Assembly (NCBI RefSeq): GCF_014199525.1
Contig: NZ_JACHNU010000002.1
Location: 726,147-790,146, forward strand
Origin: Conexibacter arvalis
GTDB taxonomy: Bacteria > Actinomycetota > Thermoleophilia > Solirubrobacterales > Solirubrobacteraceae
Length of the DNA stretch: 64,000 nt
Direction of reading: 5' to 3'
In this document: positions 53,083 to 64,000 of the stretch, piece after piece
How the letters are laid out: every line of letters starts with the position of its first letter
Position numbering within the stretch: the first letter of the stretch is position 1
Notes under the pieces: model-generated
The model's database searches: none
Seen by the model: only the letters and a program-made list of their open reading frames with translations
Told to the model about the DNA's origin: nothing
Made by a program: the position numbers and the translations under genes

Positions 53083-54142
53083 GACTGCGTCCCGCCGCGC
53101 CGGCGCACGAGGATCGCCGAGGCGGTCACGGCGATCACGACGGCGGCGCCGTTGAAGACGGGCTCGACCCAGTCGGCCGCGCCCGCGAGCGTCAGCCCGT
53201 TGACGCTGACGGCGACGAAGAAGACGCCGACGAGCGTGCCGGCGACGGTGAAGCGGCCGGGCCGGATCGTCGTCGAGCCGAGGAAGACGGCCGCCAGCGC
53301 CGGCAGCGTGTAGCCGTCGCCGACGCCGGCGGTCGCGCCGCCGGTGCGCGCCAGCAGCAGCAGGCCCGCGACCGCCGCGATCGCGCCCGAGATCGCGAAC
53401 GCGATCAGCACGCAGCGCGTGACCGGCATGCCGACCAGTCTCGCGGCCTCCGGGTTGGAGCCGATCGACAGCAGCTGGCGTCCGAAGACGGTGAAGCGCA
53501 GCAGGTAGGTGACGAGCAGCGCGACGGCGATCAGCAGCCAGACCGGCTTCGGCACGCCGAGCCAGTTGGTGTTGCCGAAGGTCGTCAGCCACTCGGGGAC
53601 GCCGAGGATCGTGTCGTTTCTCGACCACCACGCGCCGATGCCGCCGACGAGCGTCGCCATGCCGAGCGTGATCACGAGCGAGTTCGCTCCGAAGCGGGCG
53701 ATCAGGGTGCCGTTGACGGTGCCGATCGCGAGGCCGACGAGCGCGCCGACCAGCAGCGCCGGGGCGAGCGCGAAGCCGCCTCTGGTCGTCAGCTCGGCGG
53801 CGGCGATCGCGGCGAGGCCGAGCGTCGCGCCGACCGAGACGTCGAACTGGTGCGCGACGAGCGGGACCAGCGCGCCGAGCGCGGCGATCGCGACGACCGA
53901 CTCGTTGGCGGCGATGTTGCGCAGGTTGGCGAGCGTCGGGAAGGTGTCGGAGGTCGCCGGCAGGACCGAGAACACGATCACCAGCAAGATCAGCAGCAGC
54001 ACGAGCGCGTAGCGCTCGAGCGTGGCGATCACGCGTCTGCCCGTCGAGGCCTCCGCGCCGCGGTCGCCTGCCTGGGACGACGGCGGCAAGGAGCCGGCCG
54101 ACGCCCGCCCCGCGTCGGCGGGCTCGATGACGTCGGTGGTGT

Positions 54143-54146
<4 letters not shown>
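53079..54146 (-). CDS. ABC transporter permease, RbsC/BPD_transp_2 type
   Basis: A 355-aa permease starting at GTG 54146 (AGGAGGAG 9 nt upstream). It has about eight to ten helices, with the family motifs ANLRNIAANESVVAIAALGALVPLVAHQFDVSVG, IGTVNGTLIARFGANSLVITLGMATL and RQLLSIGSNPEAARLVGMPV. It should form the channel of the transporter with the ATPase at 54143 and lipoprotein at 55722. It overlaps both neighbours by GTGA. Confidence 0.92.
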
Positions 54147-55721
<1,575 letters not shown>

Positions 55722-55729
<8 letters not shown>

Positions 55730-56933
55730 TGCCCCAGATCCGCTTGTAGTTGTCCTGGTAGCCGGCCGATCTCGCGTTGCCGTCGTACATGTCGCCGGGC
55801 GGGAGGTGGTCCTCGTCCATCGGCTGGATGCCGATGCCCGGGTCGACCTGCTCCTCGCCGGCGAAGAGGCGGTTGAGGCCGTCGATCGCGGCCCAGCCGG
55901 TCCACGTCATCGCCCGGCCGACGGCGAACGACTGCGTGCCTCTTCTGATGAGCGGGATGTTGGAGGGGTTGCCCTCGTTGCCGGTCAGCAGCAGCTCGCG
56001 TCCGCCGAGGCGCGCCTGCTCGGCGGCCGCGCCGACGCCGAGCGCGATCGCGGCGTCCAGCGGCGACATCAGCACGTTCGCCTGGGGGCGCTGCTGCAGC
56101 GCGGCGCTCGCCTTGCCCTGCAGCTTGCCGGTGACGAGGTCCATCCCGGTGTACTCGGTCTCCCAGTGCTCGCAGCTGTCGCACTCGGCGAGCCGCTCGC
56201 GGAAGGAGAGGCCGACGTGGCGCGTGACCGCCGAGTCGTCCTCGCGCAGCTCGATCACCTTCGCCTTGCCGTCGGTTCTCGCGATCACCCAGTCGGCGAT
56301 CGCCTTGCCGACGATCTCGCGCTGGAAGGTCCCGTAGTCGTCGGGCTCGCCCTCCGGGGCCCAGCGGATGCGGCCGTCGAACAGCGGCTCCTCGCCGGCG
56401 AACTGGTCGTCGCAGTCGTGCGCGCCGGCGCCGTACACCCTCGTTCCGGCTCTCTGCGCGGCGACGATCGCGCCCTTGGTCTGGGCGCAGTCGATCCCGT
56501 TGAGGATCACCGCGTCGGCTCCCGCAGCGGCGGCCGCGCGGATCTGCGCGTTGTAGACGGTCGGGTCCTGCTTGCCGTCGACGAACTTCATGTTCCAGCC
56601 GAGCAGCCTCCCGGCCTCCACCTCGGCTCTGGCCGGCAGCGCGCAGCCGGCGCCCTGGGCGCTGCAGGCGATCGCCCACACGGTCTTGCCTCTGACCGCT
56701 CTCGGCCCCTCTCTGGGCAGCTCGCGGTCGGTGCCGGCCATGTTGCGCTCGGTGTTGGCGATCGCCTCTCTCACGATCGCCGACGTCTCACCCGAGGCGC
56801 CGGAGGCGCCGCTCGAGTCGCCGCTGTCGCTCGACTCGCCCGAGCCGCAACCGGCGAACGCGAGCGCCGCAACAGTCACGCCGACGCCGAGCGCGCGGCG
56901 AGTCCGGGCACCAGTACCCAGGACGCTGGTCAT
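55722..56933 (-). CDS. ABC transporter substrate-binding lipoprotein (RbsB-like)
   Basis: A 403-aa lipoprotein. The signal (GVGVTVAALAFAGC) with lipobox FAGC is followed by a Ser/Gly-rich spacer and a type I binding fold (VRGKTVWAIACSAQGAGC, AAAAAGADAVILNGIDC, ELLLTGNEGNPSNIPLI). Several Cys residues are unusual for this class and may form disulfides. ATG 56933 has GAGGAGGAGAG upstream. Many Arg codons are AGA. It heads the operon lipoprotein-ATPase-permease-NmrA. The ligand is unknown. Confidence 0.88.
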
Positions 56934-57002
56934 CTCTCTCCTCCTCTGCGACCTCTGTGTGCGGCCGTGCGCCGAGGACGACGCGGCCTGGGCCGAACCG
57001 TA

Positions 57003-57049
57003 TGGGGCGCGCCCCACGCTCGACCTCCATCGGGCGAGACGAATCTCGC
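57003..57049. promoter_or_regulatory. Two palindromes upstream of the binding-protein operon
   Basis: TGGGGCGCGCCCCA (57003-57016, perfect) and GCGAGA-CGAA-TCTCGC (57034-57049) lie 70-115 bp before ATG 56933. They are operator candidates for the PucR-type regulator or another factor. High GC makes chance palindromes less surprising. Confidence 0.35.
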
Positions 57050-57142
57050 GGCGGTGTTTGGGCCGGCCCGGACGAGCACGGCGGCCCGGCGCGACGCGGC
57101 AGCGGCGGCGGCAGCGCGAGATCGCGGCGACCGAGAACGCGA

Positions 57143-57170
57143 CCGGCCGGGCTCGTGGGAGCCCGGCCGG
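57143..57170 (-). terminator. Hairpin downstream of the first DUF11 gene
   Basis: A perfect 12-bp inverted repeat (CCGGCCGGGCTC / GAGCCCGGCCGG) with a 4-nt loop, 33 bp past the stop at 57203. Confidence 0.7.
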
Positions 57171-57202
57171 CCGGTGCTGCGATCGTCCTCTGGGTGGCGG
57201 CG

Positions 57203-60200
57203 CTACCCGGTGACGCCTCCAGCGGGGCTGACCCCGCCGCCGATCACGCGGACGGCGCGCTTGGCGCGTCTGGTGTTGGCGTCAGGCGCCGTCGCGGTGG
57301 CGACGTTGGTCTTCTTGCCACCGGTCGAGCGGTGCGCCCGCACGGTGATCTTGTAGGTCTTGCTCTGGCCCGGCTTGAGCGTCTTGGCCGTCCAGCAGAA
57401 GCGGCCCTTCGTCAGCTTCGCCTTCGGCGTCGCCTTCACGAACGCCAGCCCGGCCGGCAGCGTGTCGCACGTGCGCACGTTGCGCAGCGTCGCTCTGCTG
57501 GGGTTGCGGACCTTGATCGTGAAGGTCGCCCGCTGACCGGCCCGCAGCACGCTGCGGTTGACCGTCTTGGTCAGGCCGAGGTTGACCTTCGTCACGACGA
57601 CCGGGACGTCGTCTCTGTTGTTGTCGGGGTTGGAGTCCTCGCGGGCGCCGATCACCGCGCGGTTGACCGATCTGCCGGTCTTGACCGCACGGGCGCCGAC
57701 GGTGATTCTCACCTGCTGGCCCTCGGCCAGGGTGCCCAGCTCGCACCGCAGCGTGTTGCCGGCGGTGGTGCAGCTGCCGACCTCGCTTCTGACCGCGCCC
57801 AGCTTCAGCCGCGACGGCAGCCGGTCGGTGACGACGACCTCCTCGGCGATGCCGGGGCCGTTGTTTCTCGCCAGCAGCGTGTAGGTCACGTTGCCGCCGA
57901 GCCGGACCCGTCTGGCCGAGACGGTCTTGGTGATCGAGACGTCCGGGGTCGGGATCTCGACCTCTCTTCTGTCTCTGTTGTCTCTCTCGTCGCCGTCGTC
58001 GGGCGATCTGACCTCTGCGTCGTTGACGGCTCTGCCCGATCTGACCGCTCTCGCGGTGACCGTGATCGGCACCTGCTGGCCCTCGGCCAGCGTGCCGAGC
58101 TCGCAGCGGATCGTCGCGCCGGCGACCGCGCAGGAGCCGACCGGGGTGCTGACGCCCGTCGTCGCGAGCTGCTCGGGCATCCGATCGGTCACCACGACCT
58201 GACGGGCGATGCCCGGGCCGTGGTTTCTCGCCAGCAGCGTGAACGTGACGCTCTCGCCGAGCTTGGCGGTCGGCGAGGAGACGGACTTGACGATCGAGAC
58301 GTTCGGTCTCGGCGTCTCGATCTCTCTTCTGTCTCTGTTGTCGTCGGGGTCCTCGTCGCCGGGCGATCTGATCTCGGCGTTGTTGACGTGTCTGCCGGTG
58401 CTCAGCGGTCTGGCGGTGACGGTGATCGTCTCAGTCTGACCGGCCAGCATCCGGCCCAGCTCGCAGCTGACGTCGTTGCCGACGATCGCGCAGCTGCCCA
58501 GCGACGTTCTCGCGTCGATCAGCTCCAGCGTGTCGGGCATGTCGTCGGTCACGACGACGTCGTCGGCGATGCCGGCGCCGTGGTTTCTCGCCGTGAGCGT
58601 GAACGTCACCGTCTCGCCGAGCGGCACAACCGGCGCCGAGACCGCCTTTCTGATCGAGACGTTGAATCTCGGGTGGAACCCGAAGTCGTGCGTGTGGTCG
58701 TTGTGACCGGCCGCACCCGTTCTCAGCGGGTCGACGACGTACGCGCCGTCGACGACGCCGTTGGAGTCGCGCAGCTCGTCGCTGGTGTGGTCATTCGTCG
58801 GGATGTACGGCAGCAGCGGCGCCTGGTCCAGTCTGATCCGCACCGTGTAGTCGGTGTGCGGCTGGATCGCGCCCGGCACGTTGGACTCGTTGAAGTAGTA
58901 CTGGCCGTCGGCGTCCGTGGTCGTCGTCGCGATCACGTTGCCGCCGGCGTCCAGCAGCTCCACCTCGACGCCGCCGATCGGCGTCTCGTCGGGATCCTGC
59001 ACGCCGTCCTTGTTGAGGTCGAGCCAGACGTAGTTGCCGATCTCGATTGGGGCGGCATCGCAGAGCGCCTCCAGGTCGCCGAGGCCGTTGGACTTGGCGA
59101 AGGTGCTCATCGGGGTCCCGGGCGGCGGCGCGGGCTCGGCCTCGTAGAGGTGGTAGCCCTTCGTGCGCGTGCCGGCGTCCTTGTCCATGTAGAGCAGACC
59201 GCCGGAGCTGGGCGGGCCCATGTGGATCGTGTCGTAGCCGGTCTGCCGCAGGTCGCGCGAGCCGGGGATCGAGAGGATGCCGCCGTTGGAGGTGTAGTCG
59301 TGCATCCCGTGGTCCTGGTCCCAGTAGAAGAGACCGTCGCCGGGGCCGTAGTCGGTGATCTGCCCGGCCGCGTTCGTCAGCCCGCCGCAGGTCGCGCCGC
59401 TCTCCAGCGCGTAGCTCCCCGCGCCCGAAACGCACGCGCGCAGCGTGTAGCCGGACGAGAGACCGCCCTCGATTCTGCCGTCGAGCGACTCCGAGGCGCT
59501 CGTCACCTGGTCGGCCCAGCGGTCGCGGATCCCGAGCACGAGGTCGTCGCCGACGAACTCGATGTCGCTCAGCAGCGGCTGGGGATAGTCGCCGAGGTCG
59601 GCGACGTCTCTCGGATGTCGGGTCGTCCACGGATGCCAGTCCGCGGAGTAGTCGGCGGCCGTGCACGGCGTCGCCGGGAACGGAATGTTGCCGCGGTAGA
59701 CGCAGAGCCGATCGGGGTCGAGCGACTCGTGCAGCACCGGCGCGGAGCCGAACGCGCCCGTCGCCGGGTCGAACGTGTAGACGAACACTCTCAGGTCGGC
59801 GCTCGCCGCTCTCGGCGGCGGGTCCCCTCTGCTCTCCTCCGAGCAGACGCCGCCGACGTACACCAGCCCGTCTCTGATGTTGAAGCCCGTGCCCATCGGG
59901 CGCGCGTCGCCGGGCTCCGCGCACGGGCTCGGGATCGGGAAGGTCTGCGCGGTCGTCGGTCTGGAGCCGTCAGCCGGGACCGGCACCGCGATCAGCTCGC
60001 CGGTCGCCATCCCGACCGTGAACAGCGTCGAGCCGTCGCCGTCGTAGGTGAGGTTGCCCAGGCCGCTTCTGCCGACCTCGGTGAAGGCGTCTCTGTCGCG
60101 GATCCAATCGTCGGTGCCGCGGGTCGGGTCGCCGGCCGGTCTGCCCGGCAGGGTGTTGACGTCGAAGAACAGCTCGCCGTTGGGCGTGCCCGCGGTCGCC

Positions 60201-60985
60201 TGCGCGACGTCGGTGCGGTAGATCGCACCCGGTCCGTTCGGGCCGTAGCCGGCGTGGCGCTTCGTGTACGCGGCCGAGTAGAGGTAGTCGGAGCCGTTCG
60301 GCCGCGCGACGCCGAAGACCGTGCCGATCTGCTCGAAGGTCGCGCCCGTGATCTGGCCCGGGACCGTGCTGTCCGGGCCTCTTCTGTCCGGGAGCGTCCC
60401 GTTCGGGACGTCGTCCGGCACCAGGCGAATCGCGGCCATGTCGGCCCAGTCGCCGTCGAACGCGCCGTACTGCGCGCACGCGATAGCGATCAGCGGGTTG
60501 TCCTGGCAGTAGTTCGCCGGCTGCAGCACGCCGACGTCGATCCCGGTCGCGTTGCCGCCCGAGAGGTCGACGAACTGGACGGTCGTGCCCGATCTCGCGC
60601 CATGGCGCGCCGGCTGGTAGCCGGCCGGAAGATCGGTGAACTCCAACCGCACCCGCGCGGCCGGATCGGGGACGTTCAGGCTGTAGCTGCCGTCGGCGGC
60701 CGTCGTGCCTCTCGCCAGCACGGCGCCGCCGGGACCGTAGGCGGTGACGGTGATCCCGCCGACCCCGGTGTCGACCTGCGCGCCGGTGTCGCGCACGCCG
60801 TTGTCGTTGAAATCCTCGAACGCCGTGCCGCTGACCGTCGCCGCCGCCGCGGCGCCCGGCAGCGCCAGCACGGCCGCCGCGGCGGCCAGCGGGACGATGC
60901 CCCGCCGCCGGGCGCCGAGCAGCGCTCCCGCGCCGTCGAGCAGGCGTGCGCGGCGTGCTCGCCGCCTATTCTCCGATGGCCGCAT
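57203..60985 (-). CDS. Large secreted protein with SdrD-B-like and DUF11 repeats
   Basis: A 1260-aa exported protein. A signal region (IVPLAAAAAVLALPGAAAAA) precedes an SdrD-B-like Ca-binding repeat (AFEDFNDNGVRDTGAQVDTGVGGI). A propeller-like region of about 450 residues follows, then a second SdrD-B-like repeat (YVWLDLNKDGVQDPDETPIGGVEV). After these come three DUF11 units (each VSI-K-VS ... NHGPGIA ... LGSC ... DNRDRRE) and a fourth, C-terminal, variant (LGLTKTVNRSVLRAGQRATF). No LPXTG or membrane anchor is visible at the end (GVSPAGGVTG). It is probably a cell-surface stalk or adhesin. Arg codons in the repeats are almost all AGA: 8 of 8 in the stretch 57960-58060. ATG 60985 has GGGAGGGGG upstream. 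Confidence 0.85.
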   Translation of the reverse strand: MRPSENRRRARRARLLDGAGALLGARRRGIVPLAAAAAVLALPGAAAAATVSGTAFEDFNDNGVRDTGAQVDTGVGGITVTAYGPGGAVLARGTTAADGSYSLNVPDPAARVRLEFTDLPAGYQPARHGARSGTTVQFVDLSGGNATGIDVGVLQPANYCQDNPLIAIACAQYGAFDGDWADMAAIRLVPDDVPNGTLPDRRGPDSTVPGQITGATFEQIGTVFGVARPNGSDYLYSAAYTKRHAGYGPNGPGAIYRTDVAQATAGTPNGELFFDVNTLPGRPAGDPTRGTDDWIRDRDAFTEVGRSGLGNLTYDGDGSTLFTVGMATGELIAVPVPADGSRPTTAQTFPIPSPCAEPGDARPMGTGFNIRDGLVYVGGVCSEESRGDPPPRAASADLRVFVYTFDPATGAFGSAPVLHESLDPDRLCVYRGNIPFPATPCTAADYSADWHPWTTRHPRDVADLGDYPQPLLSDIEFVGDDLVLGIRDRWADQVTSASESLDGRIEGGLSSGYTLRACVSGAGSYALESGATCGGLTNAAGQITDYGPGDGLFYWDQDHGMHDYTSNGGILSIPGSRDLRQTGYDTIHMGPPSSGGLLYMDKDAGTRTKGYHLYEAEPAPPPGTPMSTFAKSNGLGDLEALCDAAPIEIGNYVWLDLNKDGVQDPDETPIGGVEVELLDAGGNVIATTTTDADGQYYFNESNVPGAIQPHTDYTVRIRLDQAPLLPYIPTNDHTSDELRDSNGVVDGAYVVDPLRTGAAGHNDHTHDFGFHPRFNVSIRKAVSAPVVPLGETVTFTLTARNHGAGIADDVVVTDDMPDTLELIDARTSLGSCAIVGNDVSCELGRMLAGQTETITVTARPLSTGRHVNNAEIRSPGDEDPDDNRDRREIETPRPNVSIVKSVSSPTAKLGESVTFTLLARNHGPGIARQVVVTDRMPEQLATTGVSTPVGSCAVAGATIRCELGTLAEGQQVPITVTARAVRSGRAVNDAEVRSPDDGDERDNRDRREVEIPTPDVSITKTVSARRVRLGGNVTYTLLARNNGPGIAEEVVVTDRLPSRLKLGAVRSEVGSCTTAGNTLRCELGTLAEGQQVRITVGARAVKTGRSVNRAVIGAREDSNPDNNRDDVPVVVTKVNLGLTKTVNRSVLRAGQRATFTIKVRNPSRATLRNVRTCDTLPAGLAFVKATPKAKLTKGRFCWTAKTLKPGQSKTYKITVRAHRSTGGKKTNVATATAPDANTRRAKRAVRVIGGGVSPAGGVTG

Positions 60986-61305
60986 GGGCCCCCTCCCGTT
61001 CCGGACGGGCGCCGAAGCCGACCCGCCGCGCTGTCATCGTGCCTGACTGCACCTGGACTCCCTTTGGTGAGGAACTGTTGATGCGGAGGCAGGTATCGGC
61101 CATCGACGCCCTCACGCCAACCTGTCGGGCTCGCAAACGCTCAAAGGTCGTCCCTCGAAGGTCGGAGCCGAAAGCAGGTTGCACAGGTTCTCGGCGCGTT
61201 CCGCCGACGACTCTGCAGCAACCCGCCTCCGGGGGGAGCGCGAAGCACGACGGCCCCGCCAAGGGCGGGGCCGTCATGTGGTCACAGCGTGGTGGAGGGT
61301 GGGCG
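60986..61305. promoter_or_regulatory. Intergenic region between the two DUF11 genes
   Basis: 320 bp. It contains the terminator of the downstream-most gene (61249-61275) and, nearer the start of the first DUF11 gene, a widely spaced inverted pair AACCTGT (61119-61125) / ACAGGTT (61183-61189) with GCAGGTT at 61174. No promoter hexamers or riboswitch core could be recognised. Confidence 0.3.
61249..61275 (-). terminator. Hairpin downstream of the second DUF11 gene
   Basis: A perfect 12-bp inverted repeat (GACGGCCCCGCC / GGCGGGGCCGTC) with a 3-nt loop, 30 bp past the stop at 61306. Confidence 0.75.
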
Positions 61306-64000
61306 TCAGCCGGTGACGCCGCCGCCGCGCGCCGCGACGGGCAGGACCCGGATCGCGGCCGTGCCGGTCGCCGCTCTGCTGCGCGCACCACGCGCATTCG
61401 GAGCGGTCGCCTTCGCGACGTTGACCTTCCGCCCGCCGGCGCCTCTCAGCACGCGGGCCTTGAGCGTGATCGTCTTGGACTTCTTCGCGCCGAGCGCTCT
61501 GAACGTCCAGCAACGCTGACCCTTCGTCAGCTTCGCCTTGGGCGTCGAGGAGACGAACACCAGCCCCGACGGCAGACGATCGCAGACCCGCACCGATCTC
61601 AGCGCGAACCCGGACGCGTTCGTCACCCGGAGCTTGTACGTCACCGTCCCACCCGCACGCACCGTCTTGGCGCTGGCGGTCTTCGTGAGCTTCAGCAGCC
61701 CCTGCACGCGCGTGCGCGTCCCGTCGATGTTGTTTCTCGGATTCGGATCCGGCTCGTTGCCGGTCACGCTCGCGCTGTTGCGCAGCACACCCGCCGCCAG
61801 CGGCCGGCCGACGATCCGAATCGTCGCGCTCTCACCGCTTCTCAGCGTGCCCAGCGAGCATCTCACCGGCGCACGCTTGGTGCAGCTCCCGACACTGCTT
61901 CTCACCGACCGCACCTGCAGCCGCAGGCTCGGCGTATCGATCACCCGCACATCGGTCGCCGCCCCCGGACCAAGGTTGCGGACTCTCAGCGTGTAGGTGA
62001 TCAGGCCACTGCCGACGATCGATCTTCTGTTCGCCGACTTGACGATCTCCAGATCAGCCGGCTCCGGCAGCGGACCGGGCTCGCTCGGAACTCTTCTCTC
62101 GTCTCTGTTGTTTCTCGGATCCGGATCCTTCGTCGGGCTCTCAACCCGCGCCGTGTTCACCAGCTCACCAACCAGATCCGCACGCGCCGAAACCAGCACC
62201 TGCGCACTCCCACCAACCGCGAGCGTGCCGAGGCTGCACGTCACGCTGCTCGCCGCCACCGTGCACGAACCGCCCTGACTGCTCTGCGCCGACAACAACG
62301 TCAGACCCGCACCCGCGGCGTCGGTCACGACGACCCGCTGCGCATCGCTCGGCCCGTCATTTCTGACCAGCAGCGTGTAGAACAGCTGCCCGCCGACCTT
62401 CACCGTCTCCACCGACGGAATCTTCGTGATCGACAGATCGGCCTCAGGACCCGACGGCACTCTCTCGGTGTCTCTGTTGTTGCCCGGGTCAGGATCTCTC
62501 GTCGTGCTGTCGACAGTCGCGGTGTTGGTGATGCTGTCGGCGGTAACCGACGTGGCAACTTTCGTCACGACTCTGTAGGTGACGGAGCTGCCCGAGGCCA
62601 CCTCGCCGACCGCGCACGTGACCGTGCCCTCGGCGAATCTGCACGCGCTGTCGGCGGAGACAAACGTCAGCCCTCTCGGCAGCGGATCCGAGACCGTCAC
62701 TGCTCTCGCCGGGCTCGGCCCGTGGTTGACGACGATCAGCTCGTAGGCGATCTGGCGGCCGGGCACCACTCTGTCCGACAGCGCGCGCTTCACGATCTCC
62801 AGATCGGCCCGCGGCTCGACCGGCACTCTCTCGGTGTCTCTGTTGTTGTCTCTGTTGGGATCAGACGTGTCGCTCGTGGTCGTCGCGGTGTTCTCAAGCA
62901 TCCCAGCGTCAAGAGCGCTGCCGACGCTGGCCGTCACCGTGAACGTCCGCGAGTTCCCGGCGGGAAGGTCGCCGATCGCGCAAGTCACGTCCTGGCCGTT
63001 CGCCGAGCAGCCGGGGGTGGCAGAGACGAACGTCAGCCCGGCCGGCAGCGCGTCGGTCACTCTCGCGTTCACGGCCGTGTCCGGGCCGTCGTTTCTCACC
63101 ACCAGCTGGTAGCTGATGTTCGTGCCGGGGATCGCCGGGCTCGACGTCGCAGACTTGACGACCGACAGGTCTGCACCGCGGAAGTGCACCGTCGACTCCG
63201 CCGGCGGGTTGACGCCCGTGCCCGTCACGTTGCCCGGCCCGTTGGTGAATCTCCCCGGGGCCTGCGAGGTGACGTTCACTCTGACGATGCACGACGCCTG
63301 GCCGGCCTCGAGATCGCCTCTGACCTCGATCGACCCGCTCCCGGCCGCCGCGGTGACGCTGCCGTTCGTGCACGTCGTGCTGGCACCGGCCGGGTTGGCG
63401 ACGACCAGTCCGGCCGGCAGGTTGTCGGTGAACGACCAACCCTCCTTGGAAGACAGCTCGCTCGTGTTGGTGATCGTGAACGTCAGCGTCGAGGTCTGGC
63501 CGAAGTCGAGCACGGTCGGGGAGAACGACTTGTCGAGCTGCGGCGTGACGTCGAGCACGCGGATGTTGTCGAACGCCGCGTCGTTGCCGGTGCCGCTCTG
63601 CTGCCCGTTGAGCATCCGGATGCCCAGCTCCGAGCCGCTGAACAGCACTGCTCTGTCGGCCGCGAACGTGCCCGTGAGATAGCTTCTCCCGGGCGAGACG
63701 TCGATCGCCGGCACCGCGACCGGGACCGCTCTCGGATCGGCGCACGGCTCGATCGGTCTCGTGAACGTCGGGATCGCCGTCGCGCCGTCGACGAGATAGA
63801 ACTTGTACAGCGCGTGATTCGCGTGGCAGTTGGTCTCGGTCGCGTCGACCGAGAACGTCAGGAAGCGCCCGGTCGCCGCGAGCGGCACCGGCGTGGTCGT
63901 CTCGAACTGCACTCTGTCGAGACCCGGATTGCCCTCGGTCATGGCCGAGACGGCGTGGTTGAGGCTCGGATTGGCCGCTCTGCCGTGCGCGCCGAGCGCA
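61306..64000 (-). CDS. Large secreted DUF11-repeat protein, 5' end beyond the window
   Basis: At least 897 residues. The frame stays open to the window edge, so the internal ATG at 63942 is not the likely start. The visible N-terminal part (to about residue 160) looks like a lectin/CBM-type beta domain (FLTFSVDATETNCHANHALYKFYLVDG). Next come a DUF11-like unit and five repeats beginning ADLSVVK, ADLEIVK, ADLSITK, ADLEIVK and LLKLTKT, most with NDGP/NHGP and a DNRDTERVP-type link. It ends GGGVTG like its neighbour at 57203, so the two are paralogues. Arg codons are mostly AGA. It is probably a surface fibre or adhesin. Confidence 0.84.
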   Translation of the reverse strand, partial: ALGAHGRAANPSLNHAVSAMTEGNPGLDRVQFETTTPVPLAATGRFLTFSVDATETNCHANHALYKFYLVDGATAIPTFTRPIEPCADPRAVPVAVPAIDVSPGRSYLTGTFAADRAVLFSGSELGIRMLNGQQSGTGNDAAFDNIRVLDVTPQLDKSFSPTVLDFGQTSTLTFTITNTSELSSKEGWSFTDNLPAGLVVANPAGASTTCTNGSVTAAAGSGSIEVRGDLEAGQASCIVRVNVTSQAPGRFTNGPGNVTGTGVNPPAESTVHFRGADLSVVKSATSSPAIPGTNISYQLVVRNDGPDTAVNARVTDALPAGLTFVSATPGCSANGQDVTCAIGDLPAGNSRTFTVTASVGSALDAGMLENTATTTSDTSDPNRDNNRDTERVPVEPRADLEIVKRALSDRVVPGRQIAYELIVVNHGPSPARAVTVSDPLPRGLTFVSADSACRFAEGTVTCAVGEVASGSSVTYRVVTKVATSVTADSITNTATVDSTTRDPDPGNNRDTERVPSGPEADLSITKIPSVETVKVGGQLFYTLLVRNDGPSDAQRVVVTDAAGAGLTLLSAQSSQGGSCTVAASSVTCSLGTLAVGGSAQVLVSARADLVGELVNTARVESPTKDPDPRNNRDERRVPSEPGPLPEPADLEIVKSANRRSIVGSGLITYTLRVRNLGPGAATDVRVIDTPSLRLQVRSVRSSVGSCTKRAPVRCSLGTLRSGESATIRIVGRPLAAGVLRNSASVTGNEPDPNPRNNIDGTRTRVQGLLKLTKTASAKTVRAGGTVTYKLRVTNASGFALRSVRVCDRLPSGLVFVSSTPKAKLTKGQRCWTFRALGAKKSKTITLKARVLRGAGGRKVNVAKATAPNARGARSRAATGTAAIRVLPVAARGGGVTG

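Noticed and set aside
56957-61081. Long plus-strand frame opposite the first DUF11 gene
   Set aside because: Antisense shadow: the minus strand encodes clear DUF11 and SdrD-B-like repeats with signal peptide and ribosome site.
60986-61305. Possible riboswitch upstream of the first DUF11 gene
   Set aside because: I compared by eye with c-di-GMP and c-di-AMP riboswitch cores and found no matching conserved segments. Only a spaced inverted pair remains.
61306-63942. Start of the second DUF11 gene at ATG 63942
   Set aside because: The frame continues without a stop to the window edge and the residues before this ATG read as part of the same domain, so the gene is treated as 5'-truncated by the window.

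Overview
The window is about 73% GC, densely packed, and carries genes on both strands in short operons with ATGA or GTGA stop/start overlaps. Actinobacterial traits are common: FCD-type GntR regulators, an ECF41-type sigma factor, actinobacterial surface-repeat proteins with a dedicated metal ABC transporter, apparently leaderless starts, and secreted proteins ending in Arg/Lys-rich beta domains. I read it as a soil actinobacterium, plausibly Thermoleophilia/Solirubrobacterales (Conexibacter-like). The genus is an inference. No tRNA, rRNA, CRISPR array, insertion sequence or prophage was seen.

Layout. 1-2.1 kb: sugar ABC transporter (cut by the left edge) divergent from a DgoR-like GntR regulator. 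2.1-5.4 kb: two secreted proteins, one with a VWA domain and one a TolB-like propeller. 5.5-25.1 kb: a sugar island. On the minus strand run an importer (binding lipoprotein, two permeases, MsmX-type ATPase), two cytoplasmic GH38-like hydrolases, an enolase-superfamily sugar-acid dehydratase, an SDR dehydrogenase and an SMP-30 lactonase. Across a convergent hairpin lie KDG kinase, KDPG-type aldolase and a mutarotase-like protein on the plus strand, plus a second SDR. IclR and FadR-type regulators flank the island. Together these genes describe uptake of an oligosaccharide, intracellular hydrolysis, oxidation to a lactone and aldonate, dehydration to a 2-keto-3-deoxy acid, phosphorylation and aldol cleavage.

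25-29.3 kb: HhH membrane protein, serine hydrolase, and an ECF41 sigma factor divergent from an NmrA-like oxidoreductase through what look like two matching ECF41 promoters. 29.3-37.3 kb: a seven-gene anchored-repeat metal ABC transporter locus with five copies of an H-x-H-x-N/A-W surface domain, one of them inserted into the substrate-binding protein, and two Fur/Zur-like boxes. 37.4-43.5 kb: DUF1330 protein, MocR regulator and EamA permease (start region broken), BASS symporter, FAD dehydrogenase and TetR. 43.7-57 kb: two catabolic blocks. One is cyclase-type hydrolase, acyl-CoA ligase and CoA-transferase. The other is FAH-family hydrolase, amidohydrolase, PucR-type regulator, NmrA-like protein and an Rbs-type ABC transporter. 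57.2-64 kb: two large secreted DUF11-repeat paralogues, the second cut by the right edge.

Three features are less ordinary. Arg codon AGA is heavily used in genes for exported proteins (12 of 25 and 17 of 25 Arg codons in two lipoproteins, against 0 of 19 in the cytoplasmic aldolase). GC-rich tandem repeats have expanded in frame inside several enzymes of the sugar island. A 75-bp unit spanning a stop/start junction is triplicated inside the metal-transporter operon.
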